A program made the position numbers and the translations under genes. From assembly GCF_020781975.1 (NCBI RefSeq), contig NZ_JAJGNI010000006.1, positions 124,001 through 188,000 on the forward strand: a stretch of DNA of 64,000 nt. Reading direction: 5' to 3'. The notes beneath the pieces are model-generated. The model saw nothing but the letters and a program-made list of their open reading frames with translations, was not told the DNA's origin and did not search any database. The stretch comes from Microbacterium schleiferi (GTDB lineage: Bacteria > Actinomycetota > Actinomycetes > Actinomycetales > Microbacteriaceae). Shown here piece after piece: positions 54,553 to 63,928 of this stretch. Numbering within the stretch: the first letter of the stretch is position 1; each line of letters starts with the position of its first letter.

Positions 54553-55923
54553 TCAGAAAGGTGCGGGGTCGTCCGGACCGTCTGGGGTGAAGTGAACGGA
54601 GACTGGCGGTGGATGGTCTATGTAGATCCGGCCGGTCGGGGAGGTGAACTGGAGGATTCCGCCGTCGAGTTGCTGCACCTGCCAGGCGGTGAATTGCTTC
54701 ATCGAGTGATGTCGCTGACAGAAGTGACACAGGTTCGAATGCTCGGTCTTCCCGCCCTTGGCGTAGTCGTCGTTGTGGTCGACCTCGCAGTTGATCGCGG
54801 GGGTGCGGCACCCGATCGTTCGGCAGTGTTGATCCCGGGCCCGAAGCCAGCGGTCCAGCGAAGCGGGCCTGGCATACCCGTCTGCTGCCAACACGGTGCC
54901 GGTGACCGGGTGGGTGACCAGTCGTTCCCACCAGGTCGCGCCGGCTGCGAGCTCACGTGCCGTTCCGGGATCGATGGGTGAGTGTCCGATCAGGTCCGCG
55001 GGTCCAGCGGTTTCGATGGTGTCGGTACCGGCCAGGGCGAGCGCGGGAATGACGACCTGCACCTTCGCGCGGATTGCGCCGAGAGGGCCAGGTCCGTCTC
55101 CGGCGGCGGGGTCGACGACGGGTGAACCAGCGAGCAGCAGCTGCGCGAACAGGTCAGCTCGGATCTGATCCATCGTGCGGGTATCGCCGGTGAAGACGTT
55201 TCCCTGAACGTCTGTCCCTTTTTCGGGGGCGCCCGGGCTCGGGCGGGAATCGATGACTGCGTGCGCCATCTGGGTCAGTCGGTCGTCGATGCCGACAGCG
55301 ATCACCGTCGGCACCGGCGCGCAGACCTCGCTCATCCCGTCGGATAGCGGCCGGATCCGCACCGCGCGCCCTTCGCGTGCTTCCTGATGGCGCTCCTGCG
55401 GGGTGCGAGGGTGCATGCGCTCGGCGAGGATCATGACCGAGGCGCGAACCCGGTTTGCCGAGTCGGTCAGGCATCGCTCGGTGGCGAGCCGGTCGAACTC
55501 GGCGCGGACTTCGGGAGGCAAAGGGGCGCCGGCCTCCACGACGAGGGTGACGTGCTGACGGGTGATCGCGCCGGTCTCGCGCGCCTCCAGCAACGCGGGG
55601 TAGTCCTCGACAAGCTGGACAGCGTCATTGATCTGGCGCTGCATCGACCTGTCACTCACCCGCGAAGCAGCGCCGAGCTCGAGCGCTATCGACCGCAGCG
55701 CCATGTCGTGCGCACGAACCTTGGCCGTCTGGCCCGCGGCTTGCTTCCGCGCTAGCTGGCCCGCGCGAGCGAGGACCCGCACGCGCGCTACTTCTTCGCG
55801 CGCGGCCCGAACCTCGGCGTCTTCGAAATCGGCGAGGATCTGGCACAGGGCGCCGAGGTCGGCATCCGTGTACCCGATCACCGGTCCGATCGACCGGTCA
55901 CCCTTCCCAACATTCGAAGACAT
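54553..55923 (-). CDS. DUF222/HNH endonuclease-like protein (13E12 family)
   Basis: 456-residue member of the actinobacterial DUF222-HNH family. The long helical N-terminal region includes MALRSIALELGAASRVSDRS and RQHVTLVVEAGAPLPPEVRA. The C-terminal HNH nuclease is NCEVDHNDDYAKGGKTEHSN followed by LCHFCQRHHSMKQFTAWQV, with intact His-Asn-His residues. These multi-copy genes are often called REP13E12; their role is unknown and mobility has been proposed. Confidence 0.9.
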   Translation of the reverse strand: MSSNVGKGDRSIGPVIGYTDADLGALCQILADFEDAEVRAAREEVARVRVLARAGQLARKQAAGQTAKVRAHDMALRSIALELGAASRVSDRSMQRQINDAVQLVEDYPALLEARETGAITRQHVTLVVEAGAPLPPEVRAEFDRLATERCLTDSANRVRASVMILAERMHPRTPQERHQEAREGRAVRIRPLSDGMSEVCAPVPTVIAVGIDDRLTQMAHAVIDSRPSPGAPEKGTDVQGNVFTGDTRTMDQIRADLFAQLLLAGSPVVDPAAGDGPGPLGAIRAKVQVVIPALALAGTDTIETAGPADLIGHSPIDPGTARELAAGATWWERLVTHPVTGTVLAADGYARPASLDRWLRARDQHCRTIGCRTPAINCEVDHNDDYAKGGKTEHSNLCHFCQRHHSMKQFTAWQVQQLDGGILQFTSPTGRIYIDHPPPVSVHFTPDGPDDPAPF

Positions 55924-56069
55924 GTTCTAATCATGACAGGGGCCTCCGACATTGAACCGGTTGCCCAGCTGCCCCCGGAACATCCACGCGAAACTTCAGG
56001 CTGGGGAGGAGGGCAGCGGGCACTCACTTCGAGTGAGCACGTCCGGGTGTGATCGCGACGCTCTGCGCC

Positions 56070-57152
56070 CTACGCGCCGGTGATGTCGTGGCCGGAGGGG
56101 ATCGCGATGACGAGGCCCTTCTGCTCGACGCGGCATTCGATCCGCACAGCCTCGCCGAATTCGTCTCCGTCGAGCTGCACGGGTTGCGCTGCCTCGGGCA
56201 TGATCTCCACGGTCGTGCCGCGGGAATAGACGATCGCGTTGTCCGCGGTCCGCAGCTTCAGGAATGCCTTACTGCGGTGTAGCCGCCGGCGCAGGAACCC
56301 GTTGATCCACGCAACCCGACGCCACACGAAGAACCAGCCGAAGAACCCCTTGGGTTGGATGACCGCGACATCCAGCTGCCCATCGGCGACCGACGCCTCG
56401 GGAATGAGCGTCAAGCCGGCCGGCAGCGACCCACAGTTGGCAAAAAGCACGCTCTGCACGCGGGAGGTCCGCATCCGCTGGCCTGACACCTCGTACAGGA
56501 TGCGGAACGGCTTGGCGGTCCAGAGAGAGCGGGCTGCTCCGTCGACGTAAGCGATCCAGCCGAGGCGCTTCTTGAGGTCGCTGTTCGTGTTGGCGATCAT
56601 CGCGGCATCCATGCCCATGCCGCCCATAACGACGAAAGCGTGCTCGTGACGCGAGCCGTCGGCACGCCGCAGCTCGGCCATGCCCACGTCGATGGTCTCG
56701 TGATCGCCCGAGAACGTCGCGGTCACCATCGCGTCGGGCGGTGACAGCGGCAGTTGGAGGTTGCGGGCAAGGAGGTTCCCGGTTCCCGAGGGAACGATCG
56801 TCAGGGGCACGCCGGTCCCTGTGAGCGCTTCGGCTACCGCGCGGACGGTACCGTCACCACCGGCGACGAGCACGGCATCCGCACCGGCGTCGAGCGCCTC
56901 CTGCGTCGCAAGCTGACCCAGGTCATCGACTGTCGTCTCGAAAAACAGCGGGGGTCCCCAGCCCGCGGCCGACGATTCGCGCTCGACCGAGGCGCGGATG
57001 GCATTCTGATCGACCTTGATCGGGTTGTAGACGAGGGCTGCGCGCTTGGCATCCCCCGGCTGAGCCTCGTGGCCGGTGACATCGACCGGCGAATCAGTGC
57101 CGGGGTCATTGGTCGACGCGGCTTCCTCGTCGGATGCGGAAGCGTGCGTCAT
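56070..57152 (-). CDS. diacylglycerol/lipid kinase family protein
   Basis: 360-residue lipid kinase: AALVYNPIKVDQNAIRASVE, VLVAGGDGTVRAVAEALTGT (GGDGT motif), IVPSGTGNLLARNLQLPLSP and VVMGGMGMDAAMIANTNSDL. It phosphorylates a lipid with ATP, probably in phospholipid or isoprenoid-lipid metabolism. The start is ATG 57152: TATCGT is six bases upstream on the minus strand, which favours it over the GTG at 57158. An acidic unstructured N-terminus of about 35 residues precedes the domain. Confidence 0.88.
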   Translation of the reverse strand: MTHASASDEEAASTNDPGTDSPVDVTGHEAQPGDAKRAALVYNPIKVDQNAIRASVERESSAAGWGPPLFFETTVDDLGQLATQEALDAGADAVLVAGGDGTVRAVAEALTGTGVPLTIVPSGTGNLLARNLQLPLSPPDAMVTATFSGDHETIDVGMAELRRADGSRHEHAFVVMGGMGMDAAMIANTNSDLKKRLGWIAYVDGAARSLWTAKPFRILYEVSGQRMRTSRVQSVLFANCGSLPAGLTLIPEASVADGQLDVAVIQPKGFFGWFFVWRRVAWINGFLRRRLHRSKAFLKLRTADNAIVYSRGTTVEIMPEAAQPVQLDGDEFGEAVRIECRVEQKGLVIAIPSGHDITGA

Positions 57153-57214
57153 GCACACACGATAACCCTCCCAGGCCGAGGAGCCGGTTCCGGGCGCTGT
57201 GACAGACTTATCGG

Positions 57215-58480
57215 GTGATCGATCCCGTGCTTCTTCGTGAGAACCCCGAGCTGGTCAAGCGCTCGCAGGAAGCTCGCGGGCACTCGTCCGAGACGGTGGA
57301 TGCCGCCCTCGACGCAGACCGCGAGCGCCGCGCCGCAATCACGGCCTTCGAGGAGCTCCGTGCCGCGCAGAACGCCCACGGCAAGCGGGTCGCGCAGGCA
57401 CCGAAGGATGAGAAGGCTGCACTCGTCGCCGAGGCCAAGGAGCTCAGCGCGCAGGTCAAGCAGGCCCAGCAGCGCGTGACGCTCGCCGAAGAAGCAGCAG
57501 AAGCCGCACTCTCACGCATCGAGAACATCGTCATCGACGGGGTTCCGGCTGGCGGCGAGGCCGACTTCGTGACGCTCCGCACACACGGCGAGCCCCGCAC
57601 CTTCGATTTCGCACCGCGCGACCACCTCGAGATCGGTGAGATCCTCGGCGCCATCGACATGGAGCGCGGCACGAAGGTGTCGGGCAGCCGCTTCTACTTC
57701 CTCACCGGCATCGGTGCGCGCCTCGAACTGGCGATCATGCACCTCGCGCTCGACCGCGCCCTCCAGGCCGGGTTCACCCCCATCATCCCGCCGACCCTCG
57801 TTCGGCCCGAGGTCATGCGCGGCACCGGATTCCTCGGCGCGCACGCCGACGAGATATACCACCTCGAGGAGGACGACCTCTTCCTCGTCGGCACCAGCGA
57901 GGTGCCGCTCGCCGGCTACCACATGGACGAGATCATCGATTTCGCCAAGGGGCCCAAGCGCTACGCCGGCTGGTCGACGTGCTACCGGCGCGAGGCGGGT
58001 TCGTATGGCAAAGACACTCGCGGCATCATCCGAGTGCACCAGTTCAACAAGCTCGAGATGTTCGTCTACACGAGCCTCGAGGATGCCGAGACCGAGCACC
58101 TGCGCCTCGTCGAGATGCAGGAGCGGATGCTGCAAGACCTCGGCCTCGCATACCGCGTCATCGACGTCGCCGCCGGCGACCTCGGGTCGAGCGCAGCTCG
58201 CAAGTACGACGTCGAGGCGTGGGTCCCGACCCAGGATGCCTATCGCGAGCTCACCAGCACGAGTAACTGCACGACCTTCCAGGCGCGTCGGCTCGACATC
58301 CGTCACCGCCCCGACGGAGGGAAGACGCAGCACGTGGCAACGCTCAACGGGACGCTCGCGACCACGCGCTGGATCGTCGCGCTGCTCGAGACGCACCAGC
58401 GTGAGGATGGATCCGTGACGGTGCCTGAGGTACTGCGCCCGTACCTGGGTGGGACGGAGATCCTGGAGCCGGTCGCGTGA
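57215..58480 (+). CDS. serS: seryl-tRNA synthetase
   Basis: 421-residue class-II synthetase. The N-terminal coiled coil for tRNA binding is [20 protein letters not shown] and [20 protein letters not shown]; class-II motifs are [34 protein letters not shown] (motif 2) and [20 protein letters not shown] with [17 protein letters not shown] (motif 3). The GTG start lies six bases after CAGACT. It overlaps the HAD gene by 4 bp. Two serine tRNA genes lie 1 and 5 kb downstream. Confidence 0.96.
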   Translation: MIDPVLLRENPELVKRSQEARGHSSETVDAALDADRERRAAITAFEELRAAQNAHGKRVAQAPKDEKAALVAEAKELSAQVKQAQQRVTLAEEAAEAALSRIENIVIDGVPAGGEADFVTLRTHGEPRTFDFAPRDHLEIGEILGAIDMERGTKVSGSRFYFLTGIGARLELAIMHLALDRALQAGFTPIIPPTLVRPEVMRGTGFLGAHADEIYHLEEDDLFLVGTSEVPLAGYHMDEIIDFAKGPKRYAGWSTCYRREAGSYGKDTRGIIRVHQFNKLEMFVYTSLEDAETEHLRLVEMQERMLQDLGLAYRVIDVAAGDLGSSAARKYDVEAWVPTQDAYRELTSTSNCTTFQARRLDIRHRPDGGKTQHVATLNGTLATTRWIVALLETHQREDGSVTVPEVLRPYLGGTEILEPVA

Positions 58481-59385
58481 CGGATGCCGTGGTGCCGCAC
58501 ACCGGTGAGGTCGAGGCGGTTCCCGAGGAGGATGCCGCCGAGATCGTCGAGGAACTCGCCGAAGAGACCGAACACCACCCCGGGAGCACGCCGCGGCTGC
58601 TCATCGCGCTAGATATCGATGGCACCGTGCTGCTCGAGGATGAGACCCTGAGTCCCGGCGTCGTCGAGGCTGTCGAGCATGCTCGCCGCGCGGGGCACGA
58701 GGTCATGCTCGCGACCGGTCGCTCGTGGGCGAGCACGCGTGGAGTCGTGCGCGTCCTCGAGATCGAACCCGACTACGTCGTGTGCTCGAACGGCACCGTC
58801 ATCCTCAAGAAGATCGAGGGGGATGAGGTCCGCTACGAGCAGGTGCACACCGAGACTTTCGACGCGACAGAGGTCGTCACGCTGCTGCGTGAGCACCTGC
58901 CCGACGCGAAGTACATGGTCGAGCTCGAGGACGGCAGCCGCCTCTATACCGAGGAGCTCGATGACTGGAACCTGCTCGGTGCTCGCCGCGTCGCGTTCGA
59001 TGAGCTCACCCGTGAGCCGGTGTGCCGCGTCGTTGTCGTCTCGCCCGATCACGCTGAGGGGGACTTCGTCGACCTCGTTGCGCAGGTCGGCCTGAACGAG
59101 GTCTCGTACGCGATCGGGTGGACCGCCTGGCTCGACATCGCCCCGCCCGGCATCGACAAGTCGACGGCGCTGGAGATGGTGCGCGAGTGGCTCGGCTTCG
59201 ACCCGCATGAGGTGCTCGTCATCGGTGACGGCCGCAACGACCTGGGCATGTTCGCCTGGGCCCTGGAGAACGGCGGTCGCGCGATCGCGATGGCGCAGGG
59301 TCCGCAGGAAGTGCTCGACGCGGCCGGAGAGATCACGTCATCCGTTCACGAGGGCGGAGTCGCGGCGATTCTTCGCGCGCTCTGA
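58477..59385 (+). CDS. HAD-superfamily phosphatase (Cof type)
   Basis: 302-residue haloacid dehalogenase-like hydrolase. Motif [16 protein letters not shown] (nucleophile Asp), cap region [20 protein letters not shown], and motif [22 protein letters not shown]. Removes phosphate from sugar phosphates or related small molecules. It overlaps serS (GTGA) and is thus co-transcribed with it. An acidic N-terminal extension (about 1-40) precedes the domain. Confidence 0.9.
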   Translation: MTDAVVPHTGEVEAVPEEDAAEIVEELAEETEHHPGSTPRLLIALDIDGTVLLEDETLSPGVVEAVEHARRAGHEVMLATGRSWASTRGVVRVLEIEPDYVVCSNGTVILKKIEGDEVRYEQVHTETFDATEVVTLLREHLPDAKYMVELEDGSRLYTEELDDWNLLGARRVAFDELTREPVCRVVVVSPDHAEGDFVDLVAQVGLNEVSYAIGWTAWLDIAPPGIDKSTALEMVREWLGFDPHEVLVIGDGRNDLGMFAWALENGGRAIAMAQGPQEVLDAAGEITSSVHEGGVAAILRAL

Positions 59386-59420
59386 ACCTTCGCGGCGAGA
59401 ACGTCGTCGGGGTGGTCGGA

Positions 59421-59426
59421 TAGAGT
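59421..59426 (+). promoter_or_regulatory. candidate -10 box for tRNA-Ser(UGA)
   Basis: TAGAGT, 37 bases before the tRNA 5' end. No clear -35 box is seen. Confidence 0.45.
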
Positions 59427-59463
59427 GGACGCCGTTCGGTGGATGCCGCGTGCGGCGTCATCG

Positions 59464-59551
59464 GGAGGGTTGTCCGAGCGGCCGATGGACCTGGTCTTGA
59501 AAACCAGTGGGCAGCAATGTCCCGTGGGTTCGAATCCCACACCCTCCGCCA
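59464..59551 (+). tRNA. tRNA-Ser(UGA)
   Basis: 88 bases with all arms. Acceptor GGAGGGT pairs with ACCCTCC (59541-59547), discriminator G and an encoded CCA (59549-59551). The anticodon stem CTGGT/ACCAG encloses the loop CTTGAAA, giving anticodon TGA (59498-59500). A long variable arm identifies a class-II serine tRNA. Confidence 0.97.
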
Positions 59552-59590
59552 TCGGAAGAGGCGTCGCCCGGAGGGCGGCGCCTCTTCCGA
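59552..59590 (+). terminator. strong tRNA terminator hairpin
   Basis: TCGGAAGAGGCG (59552-59563) pairs perfectly with 59579-59590; the loop holds a further CGCCC/GGGCG stem. It starts directly after the CCA. The next base run is TTCTC. Confidence 0.8.
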
Positions 59591-59757
59591 TTCTCGGGCG
59601 CGGCGGGTTCGAGCCCTTGGGTGGGCCGCCGGCCGAGAAGTGGGCGCGTTCTGCCGCATCCTGCACCAATAGCGACCATGTGCGCCAATCTTCAGCATGG
59701 TTGCCGACGATATGCGCCCACCTTCGCCAGGGCGTGAGCGCGTGAGGCGCGGCGGGG

Positions 59758-61857
59758 TCAGCCGATCTTCGTCAGGGAGATATTCGTCGAGCCTTCGGGG
59801 CTGGCGAACAGGCTCGCGCAGTTCGCATCCACTGTGACCTGGGTGTCGTTCGCGCCCGGAGTGTGACGCAACTGCAGCGGACCGAGGGGTCCGTCGGGGA
59901 GCTGGACCTCGTACGACACCGTGCGCGACTTGCCCATCGGTAGGAGCAGGGTGCGACTCAGCCCCTCGTTTCCGTGGTCGACTCCCGAGCGATCGTGGAA
60001 CGTGCCATCCTGCCGGTCGCCCCGCTTCGGGTCGGTCCAGAGGATCTCGCCGCCGGGCGGGGCGAAGAAAAGCACGTCGAGCATCATGGTGCGTCGGTCG
60101 AGACCGCGACCGATGTTGCGCAGGCCCAGCGTGTAGTTGCTTGAGATGTCCGGCGGAACGCTGCTGTGCAGGTTCATGGTGACTGTGATCGTGCGCTCGT
60201 CGACGTTGCACGTTGCGTGCTGGTCGTATGACAGGTGGTAGTTGAGCTTGCCGATCGAGTAGTCGTTGAAGTAGATGCCGAGCTGCGTGGCATCCGTGTT
60301 GTCTTCGCGGAGTGTCGCATCGAGGCCGTACTCCGTCGCGAACGCTTCGAGGCCGGGGTCGTCGAACCACATCTGAATGCGACCCTCGCTGGCGCTACGA
60401 ACGAGCTGATCCCACATCGCGCCGAACTCCCAGTTGCCGCTGGTGAGGGCGCTGAACATCTTCGAGGTCACCTCGTTGAAGAACGCGTCCATCGCGGCGT
60501 TGTTGTCGCCGTATCGCTCGTACGGCTCGCTCATCAGGAGCGCACCCGTGTTCTCAGGGGTGACTTGCTCTCCCGAATCGAGGGTGAGGGGACCGGTCGC
60601 CTCCAGAAGGTGGGCAAGCACGATCGGGTCGATGGAGATCGCACCATCGAACGTCGGCAGGTCCTCCCACTCGCGGGTCGCCTGGAAGAGGTCAACGGCG
60701 CGCGGGAAATCCGGGGTCATCGTGAAGTTAGACGACCAGTTGTCGAGCTCCGGAGGGTAGAGCGATCGAACCGTCCGAGGGAAGGTGATGAGGGAGCCGT
60801 TCTCAGTGTCGAAACCCAGCGACGGAAGCCGCGAGTACATCAGATCGACGCCGTTGTCTTGGCCGACGAGTTCGGCCTGCCCGTTGTCCACTTTGAAAAT
60901 CAGCCAGTGTGCGACCCCGCCGCCGGTCGCACGGATCTCGGCGGGGGTTTGGATCATGACTTGGTACAGCATCGGCCCATTGGCGCCGGCCGCCTGCAGC
61001 AGCGCAGGAAGGTTCTCTTGCGCGACCTTGAGGATCGGCACTGCCTGGTCGAGAAGCCCGACCATCTCGTCCATCGGCTCGTAGACGGCGGGTAGGACAT
61101 CCGTGCGATCCATGCTCGCAGCGATCGCTGCGGCATCCTCGAACGACGAAATGATGGTCGGCAGCACCGTCTCGGCCTCGAGGAACGGTTGCAGGTTGAT
61201 GCCGAGGCTTCCCTCGGCGCGCTGCTCATCGACGTTCGCGGCAGCGACCATGTTCACGACGGGTGGGATCGACTGGCTCGCGATCGTGTTGACCGCTTCG
61301 GCAACCGTGCGCACCGCAAGGACGTTGTTCCCGATGCGGGGGAGCGTGGATGCCAGATCCCAGAGTGGACCGTTCGCGGTCTCGGACGCGCGCTGGGTGC
61401 GAGCGACGATCTCATCGCCAGCATGCTGGAGGGTGTCGGTGTTGCCCGACACGGCGGCCTCTGCCAGTCCACCCAGCTGCGACTTGACGGTTTCGAGGTC
61501 ATCGCGCACCTCGAGCACCTGGAGTGCGAAGACGCCGCCGACGATGACGGAGCCGACCAGGACCAGGCCGAGGGGGCTCAGGGCGATCCAGAACGTCCGC
61601 CATCCGCGGCGCCGGCGCGACGCCCCGGATTCGGGCGCGGCGTGACGGGCAAGCGGCCTCGCCGGAGTTCTCCGCGTCCGTGCGTCTCGCCGGGTCATCG
61701 GGGCCGAGGGGGCGACGGATGACGCACTCGACCGGGTTCGCGGTAGGACGCCCTGCGGGTCTGACGAACGGCGCGCACGCAGGGCAGGCGCGTTGCTTGA
61801 GGAGGGCTCGCCTTCCGGGACGGAATCGGCCTGCCGGTCGCCGTCAACGGTGGTCAC
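59758..61857 (-). CDS. DUF4012 membrane-anchored protein
   Basis: 699-residue protein. A disordered Arg/Ser/Pro-rich N-terminal region (about 1-80) is followed by one transmembrane helix (FWIALSPLGLVLVGSVIVGG) and a large external DUF4012 domain: VMIQTPAEIRATGGGVAHWL, DNWSSNFTMTPDFPRAVDLF, SIDPIVLAHLLEATGPLTLD, with KLNYHLSYDQHATCNVDERT near the end. DUF4012 proteins occur with surface-polysaccharide genes; the role is unknown. The GTG at 61857 is supported by TAACAT seven bases upstream. It is divergent from the LCP gene. Confidence 0.85.
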   Translation of the reverse strand: MTTVDGDRQADSVPEGEPSSSNAPALRARRSSDPQGVLPRTRSSASSVAPSAPMTRRDARTRRTPARPLARHAAPESGASRRRRGWRTFWIALSPLGLVLVGSVIVGGVFALQVLEVRDDLETVKSQLGGLAEAAVSGNTDTLQHAGDEIVARTQRASETANGPLWDLASTLPRIGNNVLAVRTVAEAVNTIASQSIPPVVNMVAAANVDEQRAEGSLGINLQPFLEAETVLPTIISSFEDAAAIAASMDRTDVLPAVYEPMDEMVGLLDQAVPILKVAQENLPALLQAAGANGPMLYQVMIQTPAEIRATGGGVAHWLIFKVDNGQAELVGQDNGVDLMYSRLPSLGFDTENGSLITFPRTVRSLYPPELDNWSSNFTMTPDFPRAVDLFQATREWEDLPTFDGAISIDPIVLAHLLEATGPLTLDSGEQVTPENTGALLMSEPYERYGDNNAAMDAFFNEVTSKMFSALTSGNWEFGAMWDQLVRSASEGRIQMWFDDPGLEAFATEYGLDATLREDNTDATQLGIYFNDYSIGKLNYHLSYDQHATCNVDERTITVTMNLHSSVPPDISSNYTLGLRNIGRGLDRRTMMLDVLFFAPPGGEILWTDPKRGDRQDGTFHDRSGVDHGNEGLSRTLLLPMGKSRTVSYEVQLPDGPLGPLQLRHTPGANDTQVTVDANCASLFASPEGSTNISLTKIG

Positions 61858-62158
61858 GGCGCTGATGTTACCGGTGCAGCCTTGCGTAAAAGCCGAGCGC
61901 AGCCCGTGAAAGCCGGAAAGGATGCTGTGCATCGCATATGTGTCTCAGAATCGCCGCTGAGCATGCCCACAGTGCATGCTCAGCGGGCATGGCATAACCT
62001 ACCTTTCTTAAGGCATCCGTTCTTCGGCTTCGCTAACACCCGACGTCCTCCAGGACAACAACCCGTGACCGGACGGCGTCGCGCAGAGCCGAGGCGCAGC
62101 CTTGCGCGGCCCACCCCGCCGACTGGGTGCGTTGCGATCGTCGTCGGAAGGGAACTCT
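61858..62158. other. divergent intergenic region with a 13-bp palindrome
   Basis: 301 bases between DUF4012 and the LCP gene. It contains no supported gene. It holds the -10 box for DUF4012 near its left edge, a perfect palindrome at 61954-61986 and a short A/T-rich run (ACCTACCTTTCTTAAG, about 61998-62013) that may include a promoter toward the LCP gene. Confidence 0.6.
61954..61986. promoter_or_regulatory. perfect 13-bp inverted repeat, possible operator
   Basis: CCGCTGAGCATGC (61954-61966) and GCATGCTCAGCGG (61974-61986), spaced by CCACAGT, between two cell-envelope genes transcribed apart. Confidence 0.6.
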
Positions 62159-63445
62159 GTGAGCAAGACAGCACCGCAGCGCGGCCGCCACACGGTGGCC
62201 CGTCATGGGGCGCTGAAGTCGCCGCATCCGTTCTCGGTCTTCATGAAGGCACTCGGCATTGTCGTTGCCGTCGTCCTCGTTTCGGGTACAGGGGTTGCCG
62301 CCTACACGGTCTACGACCTGGCCGCCAGCTACGCCACCGAGAACACGGTCGAGCTCGAAGAGCAGGTCGTCGTTCCGCCCGACATTGGCGCGATCGAGGG
62401 CGGCGTGAACCTCTTCGTTGCAGGCACTGACGCCTGTGAGCCGGAGTTCGCGGCGATCTTCGGCGACCGCTGCTCGGGTTCCGATTCCGAGGGCGAGCTC
62501 AACGACGTCAACATGCTCGTGCACATATCGGATGCTCCGCGCCGGGTCACCGTGATCTCTTTCCCTCGCGATCTCATGATCCCGATTCCCTCGTGCGATC
62601 GGGGCGACGGATCGACGTCCTCGGCAATGAGCAAGCAGCCCCTGAACTCGGCGTTCTACGCGGGCGGTGGCGCGGACGGCGGCGGCCTCTCGTGCGTCGT
62701 CAAGACCATTTCGCAATTGAGTGGTCAGAGCATCCCGTTCGCTGCGAAGGTCACCTGGGGTGGCGTGATCAACATCACCGACGCGATCGGTGGGGTCGAC
62801 GTTTGCGTCCAAGGTGGCATCAGCGACCCGCTCGCCGGCCTCTACCTGCCCGACGGAATCTCGACAGTCTCGGGAACCCAGGCACTCGCTTTCCTCCGGA
62901 CCCGCAAAGGCGTCGGTGACGGATCGGATCTCGGCCGGATCAGCAACCAGCAGCAGTACATGTCGAGCCTTGCCAAGAAGCTCGTCAGCGAGAACGTGCT
63001 CTCGGACCCGGCGACGCTTTACCGCCTCGCGACCGTGGCGATCGACAACATTACGAAGAGCTCGAGCCTCACCAACCCCCTGACGCTCGTGCAGATCGCG
63101 CTCGCGATCAAGGACGTTCCGTTCTCGGACATCGTCTTCGTTCAGTACCCCGTGAACGGCGACCCGGACGACCCGAACAAGGTCGTGCCGAACTACGCCG
63201 CGGCAGACCAGCTGTGGGCAGCACTCGAGGCCAACGCGCCGCTCGAGCTCACCGGCAAGGCTGGAGCGAACGGGAGCGTTGTCGATGTCACGCCGACCGA
63301 GGAGCCCGCGCCTGAGCCCACCGCGGATCCGAACGCCACGGCCGCGCCCACGGAAGCGCCGGCTCAAGACGCCGCGGTTCTTCCGAACTCGATCAGCGGC
63401 TCGACGGCTGCGCAGACCACCTGCTCGGTCGGAAACCTCGGCTGA
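62159..63445 (+). CDS. LytR-CpsA-Psr (LCP) family ligase
   Basis: 428-residue LCP protein. One membrane anchor near the N-terminus (VFMKALGIVVAVVLVSGTGV), then the LCP domain with LNDVNMLVHISDAPRRVTVI, SFPRDLMIPIPSC, KVTWGGVINITDAIGGVDVC and the conserved ALAFLRTRKGVGDGSDLGRI. LCP enzymes attach wall polysaccharides to peptidoglycan. The Glu/Pro/Ala-rich tail (from about 380) is unstructured. The start GTG at 62159 follows GGAAGGGA; the frame before it is not supported. Confidence 0.92.
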   Translation: MSKTAPQRGRHTVARHGALKSPHPFSVFMKALGIVVAVVLVSGTGVAAYTVYDLAASYATENTVELEEQVVVPPDIGAIEGGVNLFVAGTDACEPEFAAIFGDRCSGSDSEGELNDVNMLVHISDAPRRVTVISFPRDLMIPIPSCDRGDGSTSSAMSKQPLNSAFYAGGGADGGGLSCVVKTISQLSGQSIPFAAKVTWGGVINITDAIGGVDVCVQGGISDPLAGLYLPDGISTVSGTQALAFLRTRKGVGDGSDLGRISNQQQYMSSLAKKLVSENVLSDPATLYRLATVAIDNITKSSSLTNPLTLVQIALAIKDVPFSDIVFVQYPVNGDPDDPNKVVPNYAAADQLWAALEANAPLELTGKAGANGSVVDVTPTEEPAPEPTADPNATAAPTEAPAQDAAVLPNSISGSTAAQTTCSVGNLG

Positions 63446-63478
63446 CGGCATCCATTCGTCGCGGCGGACCGCAGCGGT

Positions 63479-63484
63479 TAGTAT
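63479..63484 (+). promoter_or_regulatory. candidate -10 box for tRNA-Ser(GCU)
   Basis: TAGTAT, 37 bases before the tRNA, the same distance as at the other serine tRNA. Confidence 0.4.
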
Positions 63485-63521
63485 TGACGAGGTCATCCGC
63501 CCGATTCGGGCACGGATGCCT

Positions 63522-63610
63522 GGAGACGTCGCATAGTCAGGCCTAGTGCACCACCCTGCTAAGGTGGAGTCCCCTCACGGGGACCGAGGGTTCAAATCCC
63601 TCCGTCTCCG
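63522..63610 (+). tRNA. tRNA-Ser(GCU)
   Basis: 89 bases. Acceptor GGAGACG pairs with CGTCTCC (63603-63609), discriminator G. Anticodon stem CCACC/GGTGG with loop CTGCTAA gives anticodon GCT; long variable arm GTCCCCTCACGGGGAC; T-arm GAGGG TTCAAAT CCCTC. The CCA end is not encoded, unlike tRNA-Ser(UGA). Confidence 0.97.
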
Positions 63611-63928
63611 CAGACAAATCCCAGATCAACGGCTTTTTATTTCGCATCTGCCACAAAATCCGCCATTTCTGCCACGTTTGCGAAGCGTTCCGTTCTGGGC
63701 GATCTGAGCTCGATCATGAGTTCCCGCTCATCAACCTGCTCGGTTGCGGCTGGACCGGGCGAAGGTTCAGTGCCGCTGCCCGCGAGACCGCGAGCGCATA
63801 TCCCTCGGTCTCCAGGGGCGGGGCCATGCGAAGGCCGCCGTTCCTCCACAGCGGCGGATTCGGGCGCGTTCTCCCCACGGCGTCGGTTGCGGTGATCGTG
63901 GCTGCGCCTGCGTCGGGATGCTGGCCGC
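63611..63928. other. gene-poor stretch after tRNA-Ser(GCU)
   Basis: 318 bases without a supported gene. The first 80 bases are clearly A/T-richer than the rest of the window (CTTTTTATTTCG at about 63632-63643). A minus-strand open frame at 63637-63930 ends FVADAK but its composition is Arg-rich and it lacks a clear family match. tRNA 3' ends are common integration targets, so it may mark the edge of acquired DNA, but no integrase or direct repeat is visible before the window ends. Confidence 0.4.

Noticed and set aside
61979..62035. Possible sRNA or riboswitch upstream of the LCP gene
   Set aside because: The visible structure is a single palindrome and an A/T-rich run. No riboswitch consensus could be recognised, so I keep only the palindrome.
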